Position numbers and translations under genes: made by a program. From the NCBI RefSeq assembly GCF_018991925.1, contig NW_024735442.1:832001-896000 (forward strand): 64,000 nt of DNA, written 5' to 3'. This document shows, piece after piece, positions 55,301-64,000 of the stretch. The notes beneath the pieces were generated by a model. It did no database searches and was not told where the DNA came from. It saw only the letters and a list, made by a program, of their open reading frames with translations. The stretch is from Homarus americanus (Eukaryota; Arthropoda; Malacostraca; Decapoda; Nephropidae). Position 1 is the first letter of the stretch. Every line of letters begins with the position of its first letter.

Positions 55301-58300
55301 ATCACACAGTTTACACGGAGTAAACCCGTAGGTGCTTAAAACTTTATACCTTACAATTATTTCTTTTTGCACTTCTGTAAATAGGAGTGTGTGTGCATGT
55401 TACCGAGAAAAAATATTGCATTTACTGTACAGTATTTACCAGAAATTACGAGTTGAAAAATACTTTATGTCTATGATATTGTTTTCACCTTCTGTACTAT
55501 GTAATATGTACGAGTATGTAACTGAGTAAAGAAAATTACATATATTTGTCCGAAAATACGAGTTGAAAAAATAACAATAAGACAACATATACTGGAGCTG
55601 GGGTATACTGTACAGTATTTAGAAATATTCCCGCTCGGCCAGTGAATACTTTTGGGGCTCATAGTTTTAAATAATTTGTTCCCAAACAGCCAGTTTTTTA
55701 AGTGTTCTGGATACCAGATAAATGGTCCTATACCTGTATATGCAGAGCCTCTGAAATAGATGTAAAAATACATACTTAACCAAGCTTTTATCAGAAGGAC
55801 TTCACAATACTATTAAGCAAACCACTCTGATGGTCTCATTGAGTATGATGCGAGATATTTTCTTCTCACTTTCAAAATACCTGTACTGTACTGTACAAAG
55901 TATGGTAACTAATATCTAAAAATATTTAAAAAGCTTACCTATCTTCAAGTTTTTCATCCTCTTCATTGATGATGTCTTAGGCATAGGTGTTCCAGTATGT
56001 TCCTGAAAGATCCAAGATCAAAATTGTTTTCATTACGGGTGGGGTGGGGTGGGTAATAAATTCAGAATGAAAGCAACTACAGTAAAAGTCCAAAAATCCG
56101 GACCACCCGAGAATCCGACTTTTCGATTATTATTTTTTTTAATTTATTTATTTTTTATTTTTTAGCGGGCTTTTATGTGTATGTGCGCATGTGTGAGCGC
56201 CACAGCTGCACAGCGACAACAAGCGTGGTGTGAACAATACTGTTCTAATGGAAACATACGACATTGGAAAGTCTACAATTTATGATATAAAAAAGGCAAA
56301 GAATAAAATTCTAGAATTCACAGCTTTTTCTTTAAAACTGCTCGTTTTGATAAATAAAGCATGCTATATTTGCTAATGAATAAACTATCAAAATGTACCT
56401 GTTCATCTCTTCTTTATTCCTCCTTAAATTTGAATTTTAAAAGTACTGCCTGAGAATCTGGAAAATCCGAAAATCCGGACCGACCCAATCCCCAAGCAGT
56501 CAGGATTTTTGGACTTCTACTGTAGTACAGTATACAGTTGAGTCTGGATTTACGCGGTTGTTGTTTACGCGTTTGGTCATTTAAACGGTGCCCTGCCAGA
56601 ATGAAATGCTTTAATTATGCGGTAAATTTGGTCATTAACCAGCAAGAATATAATTTACATTGCTGGAATTCTTATAAGGTTGTGATTATTTTAAATATAA
56701 ACATCATGGAATTTGCATTAGACATACAAATTTTAGATCTAATGTAAGAATTTTGATTAGAAAGAGCCTAAATTTTATCTTTTGTGCAAAATATATGATG
56801 TGTATATTCAAAATATTCCTGGTCTTGCAAGGAACCCATCAATGTCAATTATATTATCCTAACTTTAGTCTGAGGTATTATTTATTACTAAAAATGTAAG
56901 CCTTCTGTTTTCACCCAAACATTTCTCAGAGAGGTAGGAGCCAGCGAGCGTGGGGGGGGCGGGGGCGGCGGCGGCGGCGGCGGCTTTGAGTCCATTATTT
57001 GAATGGACATTAACCGGTGACTGTATTTCTCTTAAATATTAATTGTGTGTGGATACCATCATGAAATTAAGATGTTATTTTTACTACAATGCAGGTGTTG
57101 TGTCGGAAAAAGTGAAGTTTGGGGGTCGGCCCAGTCTCTATTTCAATTAATCCCATATGTTCTGTTATTTCATTTACGCATTTCTCGTTTTACGCGGTAC
57201 TCCGCGGGTTCAATTGACCGCGTAAATGAAGACCCAACTGTATATATAATGCTTGCTGTAATTACTGTAATGTTCATTTCCAAGGTGCACATTAACCCTC
57301 ATTCATTTTGGCTAGTTGGACAAATCTCACTCACCTGCTAGCCAATGACAGATTGTGTCATGCCCCTTGCGGGCTGCATTGTCCAAAATTGGGTAGAAAT
57401 AAACAACATATAAGTTTTTAATTCTGTGAAACAAGTAAACTAATGTACAGTACAAGACATACAGTGGAGTCGTTGTAATTGGCGGGTTAGGTACCAGAAA
57501 ACATTGTGAATTATCAAATCATAAATTATAGTTTAATTGAGTTCAATAGAAATAACTACCGGGGTATGTAGTTAGTTTCGAGAGGGAAAAATACACATAA
57601 ACTGTTTCAAAACTGCAATAAACCACTAAACATCATAATTAATACATGATATAGTATCACATAGATACTGTATTATACAAAATGTAGATCCATATTATAT
57701 AAACAGCTCCTCCCCTTGTCATAATCATCCTCAGGGTGACAACACTACACCAACTTTGTAAACAACTGTGGCTGGAAGGGCTGCACGAGAAGCAAAGAAC
57801 TTGTATCTGAGATGAGAGCATAAGGTGTTTGGCACTGTCAGGTTCTTAGTGATGCTGGTTCAACCTGCATCACTAGCCAGCAAGAGGGTTGAGGAAAACA
57901 ATGGGAAATGGAGAATTCAATTATGAAATACCATTTCATGGCTGGGGACCTGGGTGAATGACCCATATGATTTCCAGCAAACAGAATACCACACATCAGG
58001 GCTGCTAACATCATAAGAGCAAGATAAATTATTTATTTATAAAAATAACATATTGCTGCTCAGCAGCTTCTCATTCAGTCATACCCAGAGCCTTAGCCGT
58101 AATGGTGGTCTTTGAAAATCCACAACTTCATACTACAATCTTCCAGATAGTATGGCCAATAATCTTGAGTGACCTATGAAATCTAGAATCATTAAAGATA
58201 AGGAAGGTGGAGATCATTCATTAAGCAAATTATTGAAAATACCCCAACTAGGGAGTTGGCAGAACTTTCCAAGCCAAAGAAAGAGAGAGTTACTTTTTAG

Positions 58301-61181
58301 AGCTTTACCGTTAGTTTGAAAGTTCAGTGTTAACTTATTTTAATGAGGATGACCTGACTGAGTATGAAGAACATTGCCTTAGAATAGAAATGAAGAACAT
58401 TCCCATGTGGAAAGTCAAAGAAAATGCCGTTTTTTTTTTTTTTTTTCAAAAACCATTCTTGAGAGCTTTATGGAATGTTAATTTTTCAAATATCTAAAGA
58501 TTCCCAGAGTACTGTATATGCTTACACATTAGCATACCCATACTGTATCACCAAGTACACTACAACACATTGTGCAAATTTTAACATCCTACCTGTGGGG
58601 TAGACCGGTATAATGGTCCCTGAATTGGGATCTCCAGGCTTAACTGACTATCATATTCCTCAACACGCTGGGAAGAACTTGTAGAAGACTCTTGGTTAAA
58701 ATCAGTAACGAGTGAAGCCATCTTCTTAACCTTCTTCTTAATTGTAGGAATATATTTGGTTATCCGTGTCTGTACGTTGAGGCTGTGGTAAAAGTATTAA
58801 ACTTTGTATTAATATACTTAGCATGTATGTATAAAATTTTCCTTAAAATTTAGATACTAATGGTCAACTTACATTGTACTACCCTGTATTATGAACCCCT
58901 TTTGCCGATTACCAGCGGCCAAGTCGTATATACAGAAGCAGTGCAGTAGATATATAACAAGTGTTGTCGAATTACCACTTGCTGTCCCGCCAGTCTCCGG
59001 TAATTTCCTGACGATTGGTATCAGTGTACATACAAAACAACAGGCAGATAGATTTTGACCAGGTCACAGAAACACACTTGTGAACTGTAGTCCTCTTTAG
59101 TAATCACTAAATATTCACACAACTGTTCACTGTGTATGTCCTTATCACTGGACTTCTCACTTCAAACATATACAGTGAGCACACTACCAGTGTACAATTC
59201 CTTGGTCTTTTCACTTTATATCTCTCACAACAATTCCACAATACTTGAACACCAATTATCTTTAGCTGTCACTGGGTTTGTACTTCACACTCTGAACAGA
59301 AATGGTTGGCTGACTTCCTTGGCAGCTTGCTGGCGTTTATATACTTCTGCTCAAACGCCTAGAGCATTCTAGTGACATTCAGGCATTTCAGGTCGGAACG
59401 AGATATGCCTGGAGAGTTCTAGAATGATCTAGGCTTACATTATGTACTGTACTGTATGTAAATCATAAAAAAAAATGACGCAATACAGTCTAGAAAATTC
59501 TTACATAATACATCAATATACACAAGAAAATCTCCCCAAACTTGCTAAAATAACTGCCACTTGGAATAGAAAATAATCAGACCAACAACGATCACAATAC
59601 TAAATTATGCCTCGGTATAACAGTACATTGAGTTTCTAAGTACTGTACAGTACTTGGATACATAAACATTACCCACAGACACTTCTTAATAAAGACAAAA
59701 AAATTCTTGTTCATGCACATCCACATACATATGGATTTATAAACTTGCTCTAATTGGTAGCATAAATCTAATGTATACATTGTATTCTTTCAATGCATAC
59801 AATATACTGTACCAAATAACATTCAATGACAATGACAGTCTTATTTCACTAATTGCCCAGGTTGAGGTGAAAATAATCATGAGGGCAAGTAAAATACCTG
59901 AAAGCTCTGTCATAACAATAGATGCCGAAGCAACTTAAGAGCTGTCAGTGTAAACAGGGATAGTCCCTCTGTGAGAAGAGGCATGCTCTAACAAAACTGA
60001 ATGAACAACACAGGGAAAGAGTAAGTCCTTCCTTTTGTTAAAATACTGACAAACTTGAGCTTCAGGGAGAATCTATGGAGCAGCACTAGGGAACCACATG
60101 AAACATATCTGAACAAGAGGAAGACAAAGAAGACTCACAACCTTCCTTACCGTGAAACCAAAAGGTCACGGGAGGCTTGGATGTTGGGTGTAGTGTGGGG
60201 GCATAGTCTCGTCAACTACACAAGTGTTGGTTAAAGACTGAGGATGGAGGTGATGGAGGCAAAACTGTCATTGGAGATTAGAGATGTCGAGGGCAATGAC
60301 AAAAGTTTCCCCATAATCCCTAAGAGAGGATGACCAAAGATGGGTGCAGTAGGACAGCAGATCACCAGTAGATCTCGCCTGGTGAAAGCTATACTGGTGA
60401 TCTGACAAAAGAGAAAAGAGTTCAAGGTGACGGAGAAAATAAGAGTTTAAGATAGTCTCAAAAATCTTAAAGAGGGATGAAGTTAGGGCAATGGCGCGAT
60501 AGTTAAGAGGGATTAGAATGGTCACCCTTCTTCGGGATGGGCTGAACCAAGGCATGCTTCCAAGAAGAAGGAAAAGTTTGGGTTTTGAGGCATAAGGCAA
60601 AAGAGGCAAGCAAGCACAGGGGCTAGAATTTCAGCACACTCCCTCAGGATACGAGGGGGTACTCCGTCCGGTCCATGCGCCTTGCTCACATCCAACCTGG
60701 ATAACACACCATGGTATTTACAGAATAGGATCTTCAGAGACTCAGCAAGCTCGTTGCACAACTCTCTTAACATTCTGGGATGCACCATGTCAGAGCCAGG
60801 ACTTTTATGAACCATTAACTTTGACAATACTGTGTGCATCCAGTCACCTCTGGGCATAACACTGTAAATAATTTACCTCTCACTCATCAATACTCAAATA
60901 TGTTCCACTCAATATCAACAACTCTGGATGACTGTACAGGCATGTGTGATGTGCTTTGTCAAACAGTAAACCATTCTAAACAGGCTTACCTGGGCTTGTT
61001 TGCCCCAGAACTCCAAGGTTTTGACCAATATGGTTCCTGACGTCGTCCCAGTGATGTTCTTGATTCCTCCAAAGTTAGTCTTCGAGGGCGGCTCCGAGAC
61101 CATCTTCGTGGTCGTCCACGACCTTGCCCCCGAGACCTTCTTTGTGATTGTCCACGGCCTCGCCCCCGAAAGTGTCCTCTC
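49369..61181 (-). CDS. Unrecognised RG-rich protein, 3' five coding exons
   Basis: Five minus-strand segments join in phase across GT-AG introns: 60990-61181, 58593-58782, 55939-56002, 50188-50306, 49369-49398 (stop TAA). The visible about 197 residues start in an Arg/Gly-rich tract (RGHFRGRGRGQSQRR, RGRPRRWSRSRPRR), then EEPYWSKPW-like aromatic residues (QEPYWSKPWSSGANKPS), a basic LNVQTRITKYIPTIKKKVKK, an acidic/Ser stretch, KTSSMKRMKNLKIG, QGVSRRIRWNTMISEDDSDH and the end DEDTVLVQQ. RG boxes usually mean RNA binding and arginine methylation; RRIRW fits the PP1-docking RVxF consensus; both are suggestions only. A shorter product starting at the in-frame ATG at 58721 is possible. I do not recognise the protein. 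Upstream exons were not found. Introns hold MITEs, a solo LTR, a Tigger and LINE fragments. Confidence 0.6.
49633..49809 (+). mobile_element. TA-flanked MITE, 177 bp
   Basis: Ends CAGGTATGGAACCGTTTATC and (minus) CAGGTTGACAATCGTTCATC, TA on both sides, with an A run in the middle. Related in its ends to 54420-55736. In the last intron-proximal flank of the RG-rich gene. Confidence 0.8.
49840..50090 (-). mobile_element. Jockey-type LINE RT fragment
   Basis: Minus strand reads SGVPQGSVFSPIPLLLSINDL then LHTTMNSIHSYTDNSTLHSS and ADIISPLNGEEV. The catalytic YADD is YTDN. Lies in an intron of the RG-rich gene close to the exon at 50188-50306. Confidence 0.8.
50446..50885 (+). mobile_element. Solo LTR with 4-bp target duplication AGCT
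   Basis: Starts TGTAGTGGATTCCTCCC and ends ctcgtaccccaca; AGCT at 50442-50445 and 50886-50889. A TATA-like ccactatataagacc lies at about 50580. Same family as 36183-36536 and the left half of 9395-9896. 440 bp, no internal region. Confidence 0.9.
50911..51715 (+). repeat. Tandem duplication, unit about 390 bp
   Basis: Two diverged direct copies: both have attttcattgtttgt.catt, ttatcatgttgtatcaaag, gacgacagactg-like with tgtgtgtcgc, ttctaaatgaatta, aagtattatgatcagta and atgcattattggcca.cttgg. Copy 1 begins near 50918, copy 2 near 51310. No coding signature. Confidence 0.9.
51745..54056 (+). mobile_element. Tigger-like DNA transposon, second full-length copy
   Basis: Ends CAGCTACTCCTCGACTTACG and (minus) CAGCTGCTCCCCGACTTACG, flanked by TA at 51743-51744 and 54057-54058. 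2312 bp, colinear with 11672-14025 throughout. Inserted in an intron of the RG-rich gene, antisense. Confidence 0.92.
52027..53836 (+). pseudogene. Tigger transposase, decayed copy
   Basis: Colinear with 11950-13771 but older: no ATG at the expected start (agagtgactgg in place of ataatgactgg), a stop in the N-terminus (gcttagaag), an insertion in the HTH (ENGKNGSNHFTRPTV), frameshifts near 52600, 52690 and 53345 and a TAG at 52950. Recognisable parts: DHGWFQRFKNRYS, IFNVDEIGLLWKR, FLDNAPGHPPHLDDLHP, TTSIIQPMDQGA. Catalytic Asp residues remain but the protein cannot be made. Confidence 0.85.
54420..55736 (+). mobile_element. TA-flanked MITE interrupted by another MITE
   Basis: Ends CAGTTATAGGATCATTTATCC and (minus) CAGGTATAGGACCATTTATC with TA on both sides. 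The element at 54657-55168 is nested in it. Confidence 0.7.
54657..55168 (+). mobile_element. Nested TA-flanked MITE (TAAGTCCTCG ends)
   Basis: Left end CATTAAGTCCTCGTATAACG, right end (minus) CAGTAAGTCCTCGCTTAACG, TA on both sides. 512 bp; an internal inverted copy of ttaacgtcccg / gttaagcgagg is also visible. Confidence 0.8.
56080..56522 (+). mobile_element. TA-flanked MITE (AGTCCAAAAATCC ends)
   Basis: Left end CAGTAAAAGTCCAAAAATCC and right end (minus) CAGTAGAAGTCCAAAAATCC differ by one base over 20; TA on both sides. 443 bp without coding capacity; closely spaced to the next element at 56535. Confidence 0.92.
56535..57240 (+). mobile_element. Internally deleted Tigger derivative
   Basis: Left end CAGTTGAGTCTGGATTTACG, right end (minus) CAGTTGGGTCTTCATTTACG; TA on both sides. 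ggtgccctgccagaa parallels ggtgcctcgccagaa in the Tigger at 773, and the 3' part (ggatgttattttactac-like, ggggtcggcccagtctctat) parallels 3240-3310. It includes a (GGC)n run at 56957-56985. Confidence 0.88.
57241..58592. other. Intron of the RG-rich gene, no feature recognised
   Basis: A MITE-like left end (cagtggagtcgttgtaattgg) starts near 57470 but no right end was found. A T-run lies at 58429-58445. Confidence 0.4.
58783..60234. other. Intron of the RG-rich gene, no feature recognised
   Basis: AT-rich; no coding or terminal-repeat signature seen. Confidence 0.4.
60235..60706 (-). mobile_element. Jockey-type LINE RT fragment
   Basis: Minus strand: LDVSKAHGPDGVPPRILREC, LAPVLACLF, a frame change, then NYRAIALTSSLFKIFETILN, LLSDHQYSFHQARSTGDLLS and ETFVIALDIS. 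These are RT blocks 0 to A of a jockey-clade element. Truncated before the catalytic YADD. Confidence 0.8.
60707..60860 (-). mobile_element. CR1-type LINE RT fragment
   Basis: Minus strand reads VLSKLMVHKSPGSDMVHPRM then LRELCNELAESLKILF, the same RT block 0 region as in the neighbouring jockey fragment but from a different LINE family. The two are joined in the same orientation. Confidence 0.7.
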
Positions 61182-61398
61182 CTTGATTTGAAATTAAAAG
61201 AAAAAGTAATTACGGTATATTCACTAGTCAAATGTCAGCGCATCTTGAATTAATTGAACACAATTACTTACCATAGGTTTACTTGTCAAAATACAGCAGA
61301 GTAAATTTATTCTTCTGCAGAATCAATTTTGAAGAACATCTTATATCAGGTGTTATATTACAAATTTTAAAGAGGAATGATGAACATTAGTACAGTAT

Positions 61399-62087
61399 AG
61401 GGGGTCCCCAGGTTACGAATGAGTTCCATTCCTGAGGACGTTCTTAAGTTCATCTCTGCACACGTAGAAAAAGACAAAAATGTTTCTAAATGAATTCAGG
61501 ACTGAATCCTGAGATCCTATTTCATGATTAAGGATGAGTTGAATGACTGTCAATGTATTGTGGGAATAGCTAATCTTCAGCCAAGATCAGATCTCTCAGT
61601 TTATTAAGAAAAGGGTCTTCCTGCAAGATGACCTTGTGTTACCCAAATATAATATTAAAAGCAGCATCACCATAGTGAAGGGGTTAGTGGAGAGAGTCTA
61701 CTAACCCGAGTGTATGGTGTCGTCTCTGAGTTGAATAAAATCGTCTGATGTAAGCCAAATAAAATATTAAAAGTAGGAGGGGATAAGGTAGAAAGGTCAC
61801 CAGTGGCGGATACATACCGTCTTACACGACTTCCGAAAGTCGGTCAGATTTTCCCGAGTAAAAAAAAATAAAAATAAAAATAAATTATTGCAATCAATAA
61901 TAACACATCACTCACACTGGTCATCAAAGTCCCTCATATATGCAGCACACAGTGTTTAAATTAATTTTGCGTGAATATTTAAGTAAGAAAGGTTGCACAT
62001 ACATATTACATAACCAGTCACACTGTATTGTCACATCAATTTATTTTAACATTGTTTTCTGTATATATTTCTTTGATAAGGACCGTG
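61399..62087. other. Flank with a MITE left end
   Basis: gggggtccccaggttacgaa near 61400 resembles the left end of the MITE at 20377-20670; no right end was seen. The rest shows nothing recognisable. Confidence 0.4.
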
Positions 62088-62092
62088 CAGTA

Positions 62093-63428
62093 GGGGAAGG
62101 ATGCTGTGTGGAGGAAGGATGGTGTGTGGAGGAAGGATGGTGTGTGGAGGAAGGATGGTGTGTGGAGGAAGGATGGTGTGTGGAGGAAGGATGGTGTGTG
62201 GAGGAAGGATGGTGTGTGGAGGAAGGATGCTGTGTGGAGGAAGGATGGTGTGTGGAGGAAGGATGGTGTGTGGAGGAAGAATGCTGGAGGAAGGATGCTG
62301 TGTGTGGGAAGGATGGTGTATGGAGGAAGGATGGTGTGTGGAGGAAGGATGGTGTATGGAGGAAGCATGCTGTGTGGAGGAAGGATGGTGTGTGGAGGAA
62401 GGATGGTGTGTGGAGGAAGAATGCTGGAGGAAGGATGCTGTGTGTGGGAAGGATGGTGTATGGAGGAAGGATGGTGTGTGGAGGAAGGATGGTGATGGAG
62501 GAAGTGTGTGGAGGAAGGATGGTGTGTGGAGGAAGGATGTGTGGAGGAAGGATGGTGTGTGGAGGAAGGATGGTGTGTGGAGGAAGGATGGTTGGAGGAA
62601 GGATGGTGTGTGGAGGAAGTATGCTGTGTGGAGGAAGGATGGTGTGGAGGAAGGATGGTGGGGTGTGTGGAGGAAGGATGGTGTGTGGAGGAAGGATGGT
62701 GTGTGGAGGAAGGATGGTGTGTGGAGGAAGGATGTTGTGTGGAGGAAGGATGGTGTGTGGAGGGAAGGATGGTGTGTGATGGTGTGTGGAGGAAGGATGG
62801 TGTGTGGAGGAAGGATGTGGAGGAAGGATGGTGTGTGGAGGGAAGGATGGTGTGAGGAAGGATTGTGTGTGTGAGGAAGGATGGTGTGTGGAGGAAGGAT
62901 GGTGGAGGAAGGATGTGTGAGGAAGGATGTTGTGTGGAGGAAGGATGGGTGTGTGGAGGAAGGATGGTGTGTGGAGGAAGGGATGGTGTGTGGAGGGAAG
63001 GATGGTGTGTGGAGGAAGGATGTTGTGTGGAGGAAGGATGGTGTGTGGGAGGGAAGGATGGTGTGTGGAGGATGTGTGGAGGAAGGATGGTGTGTGGAGG
63101 AAGGATGGTGTGGAGGAAGGATGGTGTGTGGAGGGAAGGATGGTGTGGGAGGAAGGGATGGTGTGTGGAGGAAGGATGCTGTGTGTGGAGGAAGGATGGC
63201 GTGTGGAGGAAGGATGGTGTGTGGAGGAAGGATGGTGTGTGGAGGAAGGATGGTGTGTGGAGGAAGGATGGTGTGTGGAGGAAGGATGCTGTGTGGAGGA
63301 AGGATGGTGTGTGGAGGAAGGATGGTGTGTGGAGGAAGAATGCTGGAGGAAGGATGCTGTGTGTGGGAAGGATGGTGTATGGAGGAAGGATGGTGTGTGG
63401 AGGAAGGATGGTGTATGGAGGAAGCATG
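62093..63428 (+). repeat. 18-bp minisatellite, about 1.3 kb, with higher-order structure
   Basis: Tandem copies of the unit aggatggtgtgtggagga with variants (aggatgctgtgtggagga, shortened aggatgtggagga, expanded gggaagg). A longer block (gaagaatgctggaggaagg to atggaggaagcatg) occurs at about 62274-62370, partly at 62414-62490, and again at 63333-63428, showing higher-order duplication. Since the unit is a multiple of three with no stop in several frames, long frames open on both strands (VEEGWC-type, GGRMVC-type, HHPSST-type); these are artefacts. Confidence 0.97.
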
Positions 63429-64000
63429 TTGTGATTTTTTTTAATTGCATACAGTACAATACTGATTATAGTAAGTAATATTGGTTATCCATCTGATATT
63501 TAGGCGTTCTGAGATATTTTCATTGTTAAAGTGGAAAAGTAATGGTAGACTACTGAAGCTAGCACTGGCTGCAATATGTTTATAATATTAAATAATAATA
63601 GTAATAATAATAATAATAATGCGCAGAGCCGCCCCTGGGGTATGGCAACCGGTGCGACGGCCCCGTGGCCCTCACCTTACCCAACACCAGAAATAGTGAC
63701 CGCGTTAAGCTGACCTCACCTTACCACCCAGATTCAGGAGACCACCTGAAGGATTAGTGACCAGCATAGTTTGCCAATGCATCTGCTGACAAGAGGTCAA
63801 ATGTAAGTTTAAGCCACCCAGACTGAGAACAATGTCATTCTCTACTGTGCTCTCTGTCGAAGAGGAGTGAGGACGTTGACAGTGGTCACCTGTCAGTGTT
63901 GTCCAAACTCTGAATCTCCAGTTGTCCGTGATTGTGTTTTGTGAAATTGTTGATATACATTACACTGTTATACTATTCTAAACAGCCCTGGTTTTTTATT
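63429..64000. other. Right edge: small AAT microsatellite, otherwise nothing recognised
   Basis: An (AAT)n run at about 63591-63619 is followed by a GC-richer segment (gagccgcccctggggtatgg) with no identifiable coding frame or element end before the window closes. Confidence 0.45.

Noticed and set aside
62036..63459. Long open frames on both strands, up to about 470 codons
   Set aside because: They all come from the 18-bp tandem repeat; several frames are open at once and no splice, start context or domain supports any of them.

Overview
This is a eukaryotic, AT-rich, intron-bearing window, most likely from a decapod crustacean or close arthropod relative. Reasons: compact exons separated by kilobase introns crowded with transposons; many pure (TA)n microsatellites; a degenerate arthropod-telomere-like (CCTAA)/(CTAAA) patch; and a repeat mix of Tigger/pogo, CR1/jockey-like LINEs, Penelope and Merlin-like elements. 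The species assignment is inference; the window carries no diagnostic marker.

Five host genes can be assembled from exons with matching splice phases. (1) 73-8065, minus: an ILRUN (C6orf106) homologue, UBA-like start plus NBR1-type four-tryptophan domain, running off the left edge. (2) 21183-23784, minus: FBXO42, F-box plus kelch, complete in two coding exons, 553 residues. (3) 26129-36001, plus: an SLC16-type (monocarboxylate transporter-like) major facilitator, five coding exons, 540 residues. (4) 40463-46106, plus: PIN4/parvulin-14 peptidyl-prolyl isomerase, three exons, 135 residues, with a GC-AG first intron. (5) 49369-61181, minus: an unrecognised RG-rich protein, five phase-compatible exons, 5' end not found. 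The genes look like ordinary unrelated single-copy neighbours; nothing suggests they work together.

Almost everything else is transposon-derived. The left intergenic part (8-21 kb) holds a head-to-head LTR chimera, a Tigger element inserted in the reverse transcriptase reading frame of an L1/Tx1-like LINE, a hAT MITE nested in another MITE, two tRNA-derived SINEs in inverted orientation whose tails run into TA repeats, and a hAT (ZMYM1-like) transposase relic. Between FBXO42 and the transporter lies a Penelope-like element relic (RT thumb plus GIY-YIG) with a hammerhead ribozyme motif on the opposite strand. The transporter introns hold a gag relic beside a near-perfect 100-bp-arm palindrome and a CR1-like LINE. 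At 37.9-39.6 kb one LINE has its endonuclease part inverted relative to its RT part, the pattern expected from twin priming. The right third has two solo LTRs' worth of evidence (36.2 and 50.4 kb, each with 4-bp target duplications), a second Tigger copy, several TA-flanked MITEs, and a 1.3-kb minisatellite with an 18-bp unit that keeps several frames open.

The most interesting items are the hammerhead motif, the twin-primed LINE, the frame-restoring Tigger insertion, the GC-AG intron of PIN4, the long palindrome and the unrecognised RG-rich gene. All family calls were made by eye from translated motifs; no database search was run.
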